Part shown: in pieces, positions 1-7,695 of the stretch
How the letters are laid out: each line of letters opens with the position of its first letter
How positions within the stretch are numbered: the stretch's first letter is position 1
DNA from: an uncultured Eubacteriales bacterium
Lineage (GTDB): Bacteria; Bacillota; Clostridia; Oscillospirales; Acutalibacteraceae
Reading direction: 5' to 3'
Length of the DNA stretch: 32,907 nucleotides
NCBI GenBank assembly: GCA_900315195.1
Contig: OMYD01000013.1
Location: 1-32,907 of the forward strand
Translations under genes and position numbers: made by a program
The notes under the pieces: generated by a model
The model's input: only the letters and a program-made list of their open reading frames with translations
Told to the model about the DNA's origin: nothing
Databases searched by the model: none

Positions 1-1
1 C

Positions 2-1054
2 TTACGCTCTCACGATGCTGCGTGCTATTTTTACTATATTATTCCGAATTTGTTCAATGCTACTATGGTGCTGTATTTTTTTGAGAAAAAGAAGTATTCT
101 TTCAATGATTATAACAGTAAGCTTACTGCCGGCTTAATGATCGTATGCATATATTTTCTGATTTTCTCCAATCTATTCCCGGCCATTATTCTTGTTTCGT
201 TCTTTTGTTATGTGATATTATTACATATATTCAGGAATAAAAAAACACATACAGTTTTCAGCAGTATCAAGCAAATCCAAATACCTGTTTTAGGATTGAT
301 ACTATGGATAGTATCTTTAGTCTTTGAATGGAAAGGCGCAAGGGCGACGTCGGAAGACTTGATGTATGATTTTGATTTGATGGGTACTGTAAAAACCTTC
401 ATCTCAACACTGATTCATAGTTTGAATATTTGGTTTGTGATATTTGCGGTTATTGTAGTTGTAGCTTCGTTTATTGTCTTGATATTCAATCGCAAGAAAC
501 CGGAAAACAAAAAGTACTTTCACTTTCTTGGATTGAGCGCTTTTTGCATCATTGTTACTCTGATATACAGCTTATTGCTATGTGCAAAAGTTGCCAGTTT
601 TTATGCTGCGAGAACCGATATTCTGTTTTGCGTATTTTTCTTCGGCTTTTTGTTATTGTCTGTTTTATCGTGTGTATTAATTAGAAAACCTTTGATAAAA
701 ATGATAACACCTTTGATATTGATTATTATTTGCAGCCTTTCATTTGTGACCGGGCACAGGGCATTTAAAGAGTCAAATATTGCGCAGTTAGACGCCAATA
801 AATGCAAACAAATCGATAATTATCTGATTGAACAGATAAAGGAAGCTGAAGATAACGGAAGCAGAGAAGTAAAATTACATGTGCCTGTATTCAGTTCAGA
901 TAATAATTGGCCGCTACCGGAATATGGAGTTCAGTGGATTGCTGATACACTTTATAAGCAGCGGATTATCAGCAGTGAAATGACAGTGGTTTATTGCCCC
1001 GATTCAGCGGTGAATGAGAAGTTTGGGTTGGATACCCCATATGAATTACCGTAG
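2..1054 (+). CDS. Polytopic membrane protein, 5' partial
   Basis: The reading frame is open to the left edge of the window, so the N-terminus is missing; the first internal TTG is at 50 but coding clearly continues upstream (residues SHDAACYFYYIIPNLFN). About seven hydrophobic segments are visible, separated by short Lys/Arg-rich loops, followed by a soluble tail of roughly 80 residues after the last segment. The tail includes SSDNNWPL and looks extracytoplasmic. The general plan (many membrane helices, then a small outside domain with an NWP-like motif) resembles DUF6056/GtrII-type envelope glycosyltransferase-like proteins, but I see no diagnostic catalytic motif, so the family is only a guess. 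The next gene starts about 35 bases downstream with no terminator between, so the two are probably co-transcribed. A multipass membrane protein is certain; its function is not. Confidence 0.6.
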   Translation, partial: LRSHDAACYFYYIIPNLFNATMVLYFFEKKKYSFNDYNSKLTAGLMIVCIYFLIFSNLFPAIILVSFFCYVILLHIFRNKKTHTVFSSIKQIQIPVLGLILWIVSLVFEWKGARATSEDLMYDFDLMGTVKTFISTLIHSLNIWFVIFAVIVVVASFIVLIFNRKKPENKKYFHFLGLSAFCIIVTLIYSLLLCAKVASFYAARTDILFCVFFFGFLLLSVLSCVLIRKPLIKMITPLILIIICSLSFVTGHRAFKESNIAQLDANKCKQIDNYLIEQIKEAEDNGSREVKLHVPVFSSDNNWPLPEYGVQWIADTLYKQRIISSEMTVVYCPDSAVNEKFGLDTPYELP

Positions 1055-1089
1055 GTACTAAGAATACAGTCAGAATAGGAGTGTATATA

Positions 1090-1191
1090 GTGTCAATCAC
1101 CTCCAATTTGTTTTTGACGGTACTACTGCCGTTTACGATTATTCTGTTATATTGTTCCGAAAGAGTATTACCAGACAGAATGCATTTTTGA
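1090..1191 (+). pseudogene. Likely true 5' end of the dockerin gene, out of frame
   Basis: A GTG at 1090 lies 8 bases after an AGGAG ribosome site (1077-1081). It opens a 33-codon frame encoding one hydrophobic helix (SNLFLTVLLPFTIILLYC) and stops with TGA at 1189-1191. The stop immediately follows a run of five T (1185-1189). Adding one T there would join this frame to the dockerin frame and give ...RMHFLIVINTVF..., a protein with two adjacent membrane helices. The dockerin frame itself has only a TTG at 1152 and no ribosome site. I therefore read this as the separated N-terminus of the next gene, through a one-base deletion, a sequencing error or, less likely, programmed frameshifting. Confidence 0.55.
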
Positions 1192-1748
1192 TCGTTATCA
1201 ATACGGTATTTGTTCTGTTCAGTGGAATCGGTGGCTTTGTTTTGCTGGCTGTCACCTGCTCAAAGTGCGGTTCTGTTTTCGGTGAGGATGAGTTGATTAT
1301 TGACGAGGCTAAGGCGCCGACCTGCACCGAAACAGGCTTGACGGACGGCGCGCGTTGTCCGGTATGCGGCAAGGTCATCAAGGCTCAGGAGGTTGTTCCC
1401 GCGCCGGCTCACCAATATGAAGTACTGCCTGCCGTAGAAGCAACATATTACAGCGACGGCTCAACGGTTGGCGTGCGCTGCAAGCTTTGCGGCGAGTGGC
1501 TTGTTGAACCGCAGGTCGTACCTAAAAAAGAGATCGATTTCACATTCGGCGACTCCAACGGCGACGGTGAAATCAGTATACGCGATGTTACAGCTATTCA
1601 GCGGTTTTTGGCGCAGCTAAATATACTTTCCGAAAAACAGCTTGGAGCGGCTGATGTTAATTTTGACGGCGTTGTCGATATCAAAGACATAACTCTGCTG
1701 CAAATGTATTTTGCCGAGTTTGATGTTGTGCTCGGAAAGCAATCATAA
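1152..1748 (+). CDS. Membrane-anchored dockerin type I protein with CxxC repeats
   Basis: The frame encodes a hydrophobic helix (about residues 12-35), then two or three short Cys-containing repeats (CSKCG, CPVCG, CKLCG, with APTCTETGLTDGARC between). These resemble the CxxC repeats common in secreted clostridial proteins. A C-terminal dockerin type I domain follows (about 130-192), with two calcium-loop repeats, DSNGDGEISIRDV and DVNFDGVVDIKDI. Dockerins bind cohesin modules and usually attach enzymes to cellulosome-like scaffolds. This protein has no enzymatic domain, so it may instead anchor or organise a cohesin partner at the cell surface. The listed TTG start lacks a ribosome site; the real start is probably GTG 1090 in another frame (see the preceding entry). 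A terminator follows directly. The dockerin assignment is firm; role and start are uncertain. Confidence 0.75.
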   Translation: MFRKSITRQNAFLIVINTVFVLFSGIGGFVLLAVTCSKCGSVFGEDELIIDEAKAPTCTETGLTDGARCPVCGKVIKAQEVVPAPAHQYEVLPAVEATYYSDGSTVGVRCKLCGEWLVEPQVVPKKEIDFTFGDSNGDGEISIRDVTAIQRFLAQLNILSEKQLGAADVNFDGVVDIKDITLLQMYFAEFDVVLGKQS

Positions 1749-1763
1749 GCAATAATACAGAAA

Positions 1764-1809
1764 ACCCCTTCGGCAGTCCGTTTTGGATTTGTCGGAGGGG
1801 TAGTTTTTT
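1764..1809 (+). terminator. Intrinsic terminator between convergent genes
   Basis: Twelve-base arms at 1764-1775 and 1790-1801 pair with two G-U wobbles around a 14-base loop, followed by six T (1804-1809). The A-rich 5' flank (1761-1764) gives a short T run on the minus strand too, so it may serve both the dockerin gene and the convergent nucleotidyltransferase gene. Confidence 0.8.
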
Positions 1810-1833
1810 AAAGTTCGTGAAAACCGCGGATAC

Positions 1834-2613
1834 TCATTTTTCGATTATTGCTTTAAGAGAATCGACTATTAATTCAATATCGCCGCTTATTTTGTCGGTA
1901 TTTGCCGACATGTCATAAAACAGTGTGTTGAGGTTTTTCTCAAAGTTTTCGGGCAGAATATCGCAGTTCTGTTTGCAAAGCGATATAAGCCGTTTTTCGC
2001 CGGGGTGAGTCAGCCTGTTCAAAGCGAAAATAACGTCAAAATACGATTCCAGAAACGCGGCTGTTCTGTGCACAATACTTACCCTGTCAAGCCTTGAGCA
2101 CGCTTTTTTGATTTGCATCGAATAGGCGGGCATTGCGGCGTATAAAAGATTAATGTTTCTTTCGATGATATTCTCGCGCAGTTTTTCGGGATACGGCACC
2201 GAAAAGCGCTCTTTCATCTTTTGCAGCCTGCCGTTTTTATCGCGGATAATTTTACATGTAAGAAGATTATGCCACATGCAGGTGGTGTAGCCGTTACGAG
2301 CTTCGCATTTTTCCGCTACATCGGAAACATCACCGCAAAAACTATCGAGGTCACGGTAAAGGATATCTATGTCAACGCCGTTATTAAGCACGCAGTTGTC
2401 CTCATACTCCCAGTAGTGATTGCCGATTTCCATATATGAGCAGTATTTTTCAAGAATACCGCGCCTTGTATCCTCGCTTATGGGAGCGGTGACATATAAA
2501 TATACATCGTAGTCAGATTTTTCGTCATGGTTTTCGCCGGCTCTTGAGCCGCCGAGAGCGATTGCCTCAACCTGCTCCAGTGCCGCTAAATCATTAAAAA
2601 GCTTATTAATCAT
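1834..2613 (-). CDS. Nucleotidyltransferase-domain protein (minimal Pol beta-type fold)
   Basis: A 259-residue soluble protein. The N-terminal part has the nucleotidyltransferase signature GGS (21-23) followed by DYD (34-36, the two metal-binding aspartates) and a third acidic strand at VDIDIL (80-85). This fold includes aminoglycoside nucleotidyltransferases and DUF4037-type proteins, which transfer a nucleotide monophosphate to a small molecule or protein. The rest is helical and could be a substrate-binding domain; I cannot name the substrate. The start is supported by an AAAGGA ribosome site about 7 bases upstream. Its promoter is near-consensus and is overlapped by an inverted repeat. 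It is divergent from the response regulator gene. A resistance role is possible but not shown. Confidence 0.75.
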   Translation of the reverse strand: MINKLFNDLAALEQVEAIALGGSRAGENHDEKSDYDVYLYVTAPISEDTRRGILEKYCSYMEIGNHYWEYEDNCVLNNGVDIDILYRDLDSFCGDVSDVAEKCEARNGYTTCMWHNLLTCKIIRDKNGRLQKMKERFSVPYPEKLRENIIERNINLLYAAMPAYSMQIKKACSRLDRVSIVHRTAAFLESYFDVIFALNRLTHPGEKRLISLCKQNCDILPENFEKNLNTLFYDMSANTDKISGDIELIVDSLKAIIEK

Positions 2614-2633
2614 TTGTTTTTCCTTTCCGGTTG

Positions 2634-2663
2634 AATATTGATATTAGAATAATATCCAATATT
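2634..2663. promoter_or_regulatory. Inverted repeat over the nucleotidyltransferase promoter
   Basis: AATATTG (2634-2640) and CCAATATT (2656-2663) are arms of an imperfect dyad with inner ATATT/AATAT halves. It covers the -10 box (2649-2654) and part of the spacer of the minus-strand promoter, a position typical of a repressor operator. The binding protein is unknown. Confidence 0.4.
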
Positions 2664-2677
2664 GGTTGTTGTGTCAA
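2649..2677 (-). promoter_or_regulatory. Sigma-A promoter for the nucleotidyltransferase gene
   Basis: Read on the minus strand: TTGACA (2677-2672), 17-base spacer, TATTAT (2654-2649). This is 6/6 at -35 and 5/6 at -10 with ideal spacing, about 35 bases before the start codon. Confidence 0.75.
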
Positions 2678-2704
2678 GATATTTGAAAAATTGTTCCGAA
2701 AATA

Positions 2705-2733
2705 TTGTCATTTTCAAATGAATCATTTATAAT
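2705..2733 (+). promoter_or_regulatory. Sigma-A promoter for the response regulator gene
   Basis: TTGTCA (2705-2710), 17-base spacer, TATAAT (2728-2733), placed about 30 bases before the response regulator start. Near-consensus; predicts a short leader. Confidence 0.75.
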
Positions 2734-2762
2734 GTATTCAGAATCAGTTAAGAGGGATGTCT

Positions 2763-3440
2763 ATGTATCGGGTTTTGCTTGTCGAGGACGACAGAAACAT
2801 TCAGGCGTTAATATCGAATTACTTTACAAAAAAAGAAAAGGGGGCCTTTTCAATTGAGATCGCCGAAAACGGTGAAGACGGTCTTGAGAAGGCGTACGAG
2901 AATTTTTACGACTGCCTCTTGCTTGACGTAATGCTGCCCGAGCTTGACGGCTTTGAGATTTGCAGGGAAATCCGCAGGGAAAGCGACGTGCCGATCATCT
3001 TCATCACCGCCAGAACCAATGAATCGGATATTCTCAACGGCTACGCTCTCGGCTGTGACGATTACGTTGTAAAGCCGTTTCCGCTTCCCGTGCTCTATGA
3101 AAAGGTAAACGCTCTTATAAAGCGCTCAAAAGGGCTTGTGCGCTCAAAGGTTTTCAGCGTAGAGGATTTGTCGCTTAACCCAAACAACGGAACCGTTATA
3201 AGCGGCGGCGAGGAGGTAAAGCTCACTGCCAAGGAATACGCTATCCTTAAAGTTCTTTTAGAGAATAAAGGAAGCGTAATCAACCGTGACAAGCTCCTTG
3301 ATATGGTGTGGGGATACAACAGCGGCGCGGACGAGCGCCTGCTTGATACCCATATGCGCAACCTTAGAAAATCGCTTGGGTCAAACGGAAAGCTTATAAA
3401 AACCGTAATAAAGCGCGGCTATAAAATAGATGAGCGCTAA
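2763..3440 (+). CDS. OmpR/PhoB-family response regulator (orphan)
   Basis: A 225-residue two-domain regulator. The receiver domain (about 1-118) has the acidic pair VEDD near the N-terminus, phosphoacceptor Asp55 (LLLDVMLPELDG), a switch Thr in FITAR, and Lys in KPF. The C-terminal winged-helix domain (about 128-224) has the family pattern LTAKEYAILKVLLENKG ... DTHMRNLRKSLG ... VIKRGYKI. I prefer ATG 2763 over ATG 2757, because AGAGGG at 2751-2756 lies 6 bases before 2763 but touches 2757. No histidine kinase gene adjoins it; the nearest genes are a divergent nucleotidyltransferase and the trp leader. Its kinase must be encoded elsewhere, or it works without one. Family assignment is firm; target genes are unknown. 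Confidence 0.9.
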   Translation: MYRVLLVEDDRNIQALISNYFTKKEKGAFSIEIAENGEDGLEKAYENFYDCLLLDVMLPELDGFEICREIRRESDVPIIFITARTNESDILNGYALGCDDYVVKPFPLPVLYEKVNALIKRSKGLVRSKVFSVEDLSLNPNNGTVISGGEEVKLTAKEYAILKVLLENKGSVINRDKLLDMVWGYNSGADERLLDTHMRNLRKSLGSNGKLIKTVIKRGYKIDER

Positions 3441-3489
3441 TAGGTTTTGGCGCTAAAAGCAAAACAGCGCGCCGGTTTGTCAAAAAACC

Positions 3490-3518
3490 TTGACATTTGT
3501 TTAATCGGGTGTTATAAT
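3490..3518 (+). promoter_or_regulatory. Consensus promoter of the trp operon
   Basis: TTGACA (3490-3495), 17-base spacer, TATAAT (3513-3518), matching the sigma-A consensus at all 12 positions, with an extra TG one base before the -10. Transcription should begin near 3525, just ahead of the T-box leader. Such a strong promoter fits control by attenuation rather than at initiation. Confidence 0.9.
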
Positions 3519-3539
3519 GCATATAATTTAATAAACTAA

Positions 3540-3815
3540 ACCGATGAAGCGGAGATAAAGGCAATCATGCCTCTACAGAGAGCCTGCGCAGCTGAGAGTC
3601 AGGTGAGAAACAAGTTGTCAAATGGACCGCCGAGGGCGCAGTCAAACGGGTTTACCGGAGTATTCTGCGACGTTGCAGGCAGACGTAATTGGCCGGGGAT
3701 ATGTTGGTATCCTGCTAAGTGCACGGGTCAGACCGTGAATTAAGGTGGCACCGCGGATAAGCTTTTATTCGTCCTTAACAGAGCACTAAAACTCTGTTGA
3801 GGACGTTTTTATTTT
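3540..3815 (+). promoter_or_regulatory. Tryptophan-specific T-box leader of the trp operon
   Basis: The leader ends with the conserved T-box stretch AAGGTGGCACCGCGG (3742-3756) and a long terminator hairpin just before trpE. Its AAGG can pair with CCTT at 3773-3776 to form the antiterminator, which excludes the terminator. The Stem I region (about 3545-3680) carries the AGAGA and GGTGAG elements usual in that stem. A TGG followed by A at 3623-3626 is the likely specifier, matching tRNA-Trp. T-boxes bind their tRNA and, when it is uncharged, its free CCA end stabilises the antiterminator, so the operon is read through when tryptophan is short. The T-box call is firm. The specifier position is my reading, supported by the downstream trp genes. 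Confidence 0.93.
3770..3810 (+). terminator. T-box-controlled terminator
   Basis: Fourteen-base arms at 3770-3783 and 3792-3805 pair throughout, with one T-G wobble, followed by a run of T from 3806. The 5' arm includes the CCTT that the antiterminator uses, so this is the regulated terminator of the trp leader. Confidence 0.9.
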
Positions 3816-3827
3816 GGAGGTATTGAT

Positions 3828-5294
3828 ATGCGGTTTTTCCCGACGCTGAACGAGGTAAAAGAAATTGCTTCTCGCAATATGTACGACGTTGTGCCGCTGA
3901 GCTGTGAAATCCTATCGGACTTCACCACGCCTATCGAGACAATGCGTATTTTAAAAAACGTTTCCACTCACTGCTATATGCTGGAGTCCGCCCAGGCAAA
4001 CGACCGATGGGGACGCTACACCTTCCTGGGATACGATCCAAAGCTTGAAATCACCTGCATTGACGGCGTACTGAAGGCGGGCGGTGCTGAGCATAAAACC
4101 GACAATCCGTCCGGGTATCTCAGAACCCTTCTGTCTTCATATAAAAGCCCAAGGCTCCAAAACCTTCCGCCGTTTACGGGCGGTCTGGTAGGATATTTTT
4201 CCTATGATTATCTCGGCTACAGCGAGCCGAGTGTCAGGTGCGGGGCAGAGGACACCGAGGCTTTCAAGGACGTTGATTTAATGCTTTTCGATAAGGTAAT
4301 TGCCTTTGATAACGTAAAGCAGAAAATCATTCTTATTGTAAACATGAAGCTTAACGACGTTGAGAATAACTACGCTAAGGCGTCTCTTGAGCTTTGTAAT
4401 CTCGTTAATCTTCTCAAAAATGGCAAAAAATCCGAGGAAAAGCCCGGCAGACCGGGGGGCGAGGTAACCCCGCTTTTCAACAAAGAGCAGTACTGTGAGA
4501 TGGTAGAGCGAGCTAAGCGCCATATTCGTGAGGGCGATATTTTCCAGATCGTGCTTTCAAACCGTCTCAGCGCCCCGTTTGATGGCAGCCTGCTCAACAC
4601 ATACAGAATGCTTCGCACAATCAACCCGTCGCCCTATATGTTTTACTTTTCGGGCACCGATGTCGAGGTCGCGGGCGCTTCTCCCGAAACTCTGGTTAAG
4701 CTTGAAAACGGCGTTCTCCACACATTTCCTCTTGCGGGCACCCGCCCCAGAGGCAAGACCGAGCGCGAGGATTTGGCGCTTGAGCGTGAGCTTCTTGCCG
4801 ATGAAAAGGAGCTTGCCGAGCACAATATGCTGGTGGATTTGGGGCGCAACGACTTGGGCAAAATCAGCAAGTTCGGCACCGTTGAGGTTGAAAAGCTCCA
4901 TTCAATCGAGCGTTACTCCCATGTAATGCATATCGGCTCAACCGTGCGCGGCGAAATCCGCGATGACAAAGACGCTCTTGACGCTATCGAGGCGGTGCTT
5001 CCCGCGGGAACACTCTCGGGCGCTCCTAAAATCCGCGCCTGCCAGCTCATAGGCGAGCTTGAAAACAACAAGCGCGGCATCTACGGCGGCGCTATAGGAT
5101 ATATCGACTTTACGGGCAACATGGACACCTGCATAGCAATCCGAATCGCTTACAAAAAGAACGGCAAGGTGTTTGTCAGAAGCGGCGCGGGTATTGTGGC
5201 GGACTCAAACCCCGAAAAGGAATTTGAGGAATGTCTTAACAAGGCAAAGTCCTCGCTGCACGCGCTTGAGCTGGCGCAGGAGGAACAGCTATGA
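3828..5294 (+). CDS. trpE: Anthranilate synthase component I
   Basis: A 488-residue chorismate-using enzyme: with TrpG it converts chorismate and glutamine-derived ammonia to anthranilate, the first committed step of tryptophan synthesis. The N-terminal domain carries the feedback-site motif LES (52-54, in YMLESAQANDRWGRY), so inhibition by tryptophan is expected. The C-terminal catalytic domain has the family blocks FSGTDVEVAGASPETLV, GTRPRGKT, MLVDLGRNDLG and AGIVADSNPEKEF. Length is normal for the family. PabB is the main alternative, but the T-box and the full trp operon argue for TrpE. The start follows GGAGG (3816-3820) by 7 bases. The stop overlaps trpG by four bases (ATGA). Confidence 0.97.
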   Translation: MRFFPTLNEVKEIASRNMYDVVPLSCEILSDFTTPIETMRILKNVSTHCYMLESAQANDRWGRYTFLGYDPKLEITCIDGVLKAGGAEHKTDNPSGYLRTLLSSYKSPRLQNLPPFTGGLVGYFSYDYLGYSEPSVRCGAEDTEAFKDVDLMLFDKVIAFDNVKQKIILIVNMKLNDVENNYAKASLELCNLVNLLKNGKKSEEKPGRPGGEVTPLFNKEQYCEMVERAKRHIREGDIFQIVLSNRLSAPFDGSLLNTYRMLRTINPSPYMFYFSGTDVEVAGASPETLVKLENGVLHTFPLAGTRPRGKTEREDLALERELLADEKELAEHNMLVDLGRNDLGKISKFGTVEVEKLHSIERYSHVMHIGSTVRGEIRDDKDALDAIEAVLPAGTLSGAPKIRACQLIGELENNKRGIYGGAIGYIDFTGNMDTCIAIRIAYKKNGKVFVRSGAGIVADSNPEKEFEECLNKAKSSLHALELAQEEQL

Positions 5295-5857
5295 TTTTAC
5301 TTATTGACAACTACGACAGCTTTTCATACAACCTGTATCAGCTGATAGGGGAGATCTCTCCCGATATAAAGGTGATCCGCAACGACGAGCTTACAGTCGA
5401 TGAAATCCGCGGCTTAAAGCCCGACAGAATAATTCTCTCACCCGGTCCGGGCAGACCTGAGGACGCGGGAGTTATAATCGAAGCGGCAAAGCGGCTTGGC
5501 GGCGAGATCCCGATTTTAGGCGTATGCCTGGGACATCAGGCAATCTGCGCGGCATACGGCGCAACCGTAACATACGCTAAGCGGCTCATGCACGGCAAAC
5601 AGAGTGTTGTCACACTTGATAAGGACTGTCCGCTGTTTAAGAACTGCCCTGCTCAGACTAAAGTTGCGCGCTACCACTCGCTGGCTGTGGATAAAAATAC
5701 GCTTCCCGACTGCCTGCGTGTTACAGCCAAAACCGACGATGGTGAGGTTATGGCGGTTCAGCACACTGAATATCCGATTTTCGGCGTGCAGTTTCATCCC
5801 GAATCCATTATGACGCCTGACGGCAGAACAATGTTATATAATTTTATAAAAGGGTAA
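5291..5857 (+). CDS. trpG: Anthranilate synthase component II (glutamine amidotransferase)
   Basis: A 188-residue class I glutamine amidotransferase that supplies ammonia to TrpE. It has the oxyanion region SPGPGRPEDAG (50-60), the nucleophile Cys79 in GVCLGHQAI, and the His169/Glu171 pair in FHPESIM, so the catalytic triad is complete. Start and trpE stop share ATGA, indicating translational coupling and equal subunit amounts. Such subunits can also serve PabB (amphibolic TrpG/PabA), which the sequence does not exclude. Confidence 0.96.
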   Translation: MILLIDNYDSFSYNLYQLIGEISPDIKVIRNDELTVDEIRGLKPDRIILSPGPGRPEDAGVIIEAAKRLGGEIPILGVCLGHQAICAAYGATVTYAKRLMHGKQSVVTLDKDCPLFKNCPAQTKVARYHSLAVDKNTLPDCLRVTAKTDDGEVMAVQHTEYPIFGVQFHPESIMTPDGRTMLYNFIKG

Positions 5858-5884
5858 ATTGGGTTACAGAAAGGAAGAATAATC

Positions 5885-6913
5885 ATGATTAAAGAAGCGA
5901 TCGTCAAAATCGTAAACAAAGAGGATCTGACCTATGACGAGGCTTACGCCGTAATGAATGAAATAATGAACGGCGAGACAACGCCTACTCAGAACGCGGC
6001 TTTCCTTTCCGCTCTGTCAACAAAGAGCGCCAAAGCGGAAACGACCGACGAGATAGCGGGCTGCGCCGCCGCAATGCGCGACCACGCCACAAAGGTAGAA
6101 ACGGGTATGGATGTGCTTGAAATCGTAGGAACGGGCGGCGACAACGCAAAGAGCTTCAACATTTCTACCACCGCGGCTATTGTTTCCGCCGCGGGCGGCG
6201 TTAAGGTCGCTAAGCACGGCAACCGCGCGGCTTCCTCAAACAGCGGCACTGCCGACTGCCTTGAGGCTCTCGGAGTAAATATCAACCAGAGCCCCGAAAG
6301 GTGCGTTGAGCTTTTAAACGAGGTCGGAATGTGCTTCTTCTTCGCACAGAAGTACCACACCTCAATGAAATATGTCGGCGCAATCCGCCGCGAGCTGGGC
6401 TTCAGAACAGTATTCAATATTTTAGGGCCGCTTACAAACCCCGCCTCGCCCTCAATGCAGCTTCTCGGCGTTTACGACGAGTACCTTGTTGAGCCGCTGG
6501 CTCAGGTTCTTATCAATCTGGGAATCAAGCGCGGAATGGTAGTCTACGGTCAGGACAAGCTCGATGAAATCTCTCTCAGCTCGTCTACAAAGGTATGTGA
6601 GATAAAGGACGGCTGGTTCAAGTCATATGTCATTAAGCCCGAGGACTTGGGTTTTGAGCGTTGCTCAAAGGACGACTTAAAGGGCGGCTCGCCTCAGGAA
6701 AACGCTCAGATCACGCGCGATATTCTTGCGGGACAAAAAGGTCACAAGCGCAACGCGGTGCTGCTCAACGCGGGGGCGGCGCTCTATATCGCGGGCAAGG
6801 CTCAAAGCTTTAAGGACGGCGTAAAGCTTGCCGCCGAGATCATTGACTCGGGCAAGGCGGCCAAGACGCTTGAAAAGCTGATTGAGGTCAGCAACAGACC
6901 CGAGGATGAATAA
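5885..6913 (+). CDS. trpD: Anthranilate phosphoribosyltransferase
   Basis: A 342-residue enzyme joining anthranilate to PRPP to give phosphoribosyl-anthranilate. Family landmarks are the PRPP loop GTGGD (82-86), the stretch [12 protein letters not shown] (110-121) and the [10 protein letters not shown] block in the middle. Length is typical and it is not fused to TrpG. It lies 27 bases after trpG with its own ribosome site (GAAAGGAAGAA), and its stop overlaps the trpC start by one base (TAATG). Confidence 0.97.
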   Translation: MIKEAIVKIVNKEDLTYDEAYAVMNEIMNGETTPTQNAAFLSALSTKSAKAETTDEIAGCAAAMRDHATKVETGMDVLEIVGTGGDNAKSFNISTTAAIVSAAGGVKVAKHGNRAASSNSGTADCLEALGVNINQSPERCVELLNEVGMCFFFAQKYHTSMKYVGAIRRELGFRTVFNILGPLTNPASPSMQLLGVYDEYLVEPLAQVLINLGIKRGMVVYGQDKLDEISLSSSTKVCEIKDGWFKSYVIKPEDLGFERCSKDDLKGGSPQENAQITRDILAGQKGHKRNAVLLNAGAALYIAGKAQSFKDGVKLAAEIIDSGKAAKTLEKLIEVSNRPEDE

Positions 6914-7695
6914 TGAATATCTTAGATAAGCTCGCCGCTCACGCCCGCGAAAGGGTAGAGGCGGCAAAGAATAATATTTCTCTAGAAGAAATAAAGCGGC
7001 AGGCGCTGCGGCTGCCCAAGGGTGACTTTTCCTTTGAAAAAGCGCTTAAAAAGCCCGACTTATCTTTTATCTGCGAGTGCAAAAAGGCGTCGCCCTCAAA
7101 GGGCTTAATCGCGCCCGACTTTCCGTATCTGAAAATCGCTCAGGAGTACCAAGCGGCGGGCGCTGACTGCATATCCGTACTCACCGAGCCAAAGTGGTTT
7201 TTAGGCAGTGAAAAGTACCTGCGCGAGATCGCCTCGAAAGTAAGCATACCCTGTCTGCGCAAGGACTTCACCGTTGACGAGTACATGATATACGAGGCAA
7301 AGCTGCTCGGCGCCTCGGCTGTGCTGCTGATAGCGGCAATCCTTTCCGAGGAGCAGCTCAGAGAGTACAAGGGCGTTTGTGATGAGCTGGGACTTTCGGC
7401 GCTTGTAGAGGCTCATAACGAGGCTGAGGTTAAGGCGGCAATTAACGCGGGCGCAAGGATTATCGGCGTTAACAACCGCAATTTAAAGGACTTTACCGTA
7501 GACACCGAAAACAGCAGGCACCTCAGAAACATTATCCCTAACGACATTCTTTTTGTTTCCGAAAGCGGAGTAAAAACCGCTGATGATGTGCAGAGCCTTC
7601 GTGAAATCGGAGCCGACGCGGTACTTATCGGCGAAACCCTGATGAAGGCTGAAGATAAAAAGCAAAAGCTAAACGAACTGAGAGGAAGAATATGA
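6913..7695 (+). CDS. trpC: Indole-3-glycerol-phosphate synthase
   Basis: A 260-residue single-function (beta/alpha)8 barrel that decarboxylates and closes carboxyphenylamino-deoxyribulose phosphate to indole-glycerol phosphate. Family blocks are CECKKASPSKG (54-64, with the catalytic lysine), CLRKDF (114-119), VEAHNE, NNRNL, and the phosphate-binding SESGVKTADD and IGETLM near the C-terminus. It is not fused to TrpF, unlike in E. coli. Its stop overlaps the trpF start by four bases. Confidence 0.97.
   Translation: MNILDKLAAHARERVEAAKNNISLEEIKRQALRLPKGDFSFEKALKKPDLSFICECKKASPSKGLIAPDFPYLKIAQEYQAAGADCISVLTEPKWFLGSEKYLREIASKVSIPCLRKDFTVDEYMIYEAKLLGASAVLLIAAILSEEQLREYKGVCDELGLSALVEAHNEAEVKAAINAGARIIGVNNRNLKDFTVDTENSRHLRNIIPNDILFVSESGVKTADDVQSLREIGADAVLIGETLMKAEDKKQKLNELRGRI

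Noticed and set aside
3449-3489. Terminator after the orphan response regulator
   Set aside because: Only short GGCGC/GCGCC and GGTTT/AAACC pairings without a T run; not convincing.
3828-5294. PabB (aminodeoxychorismate synthase) instead of TrpE
   Set aside because: The Trp T-box, the LES feedback motif and the full trp operon favour TrpE.
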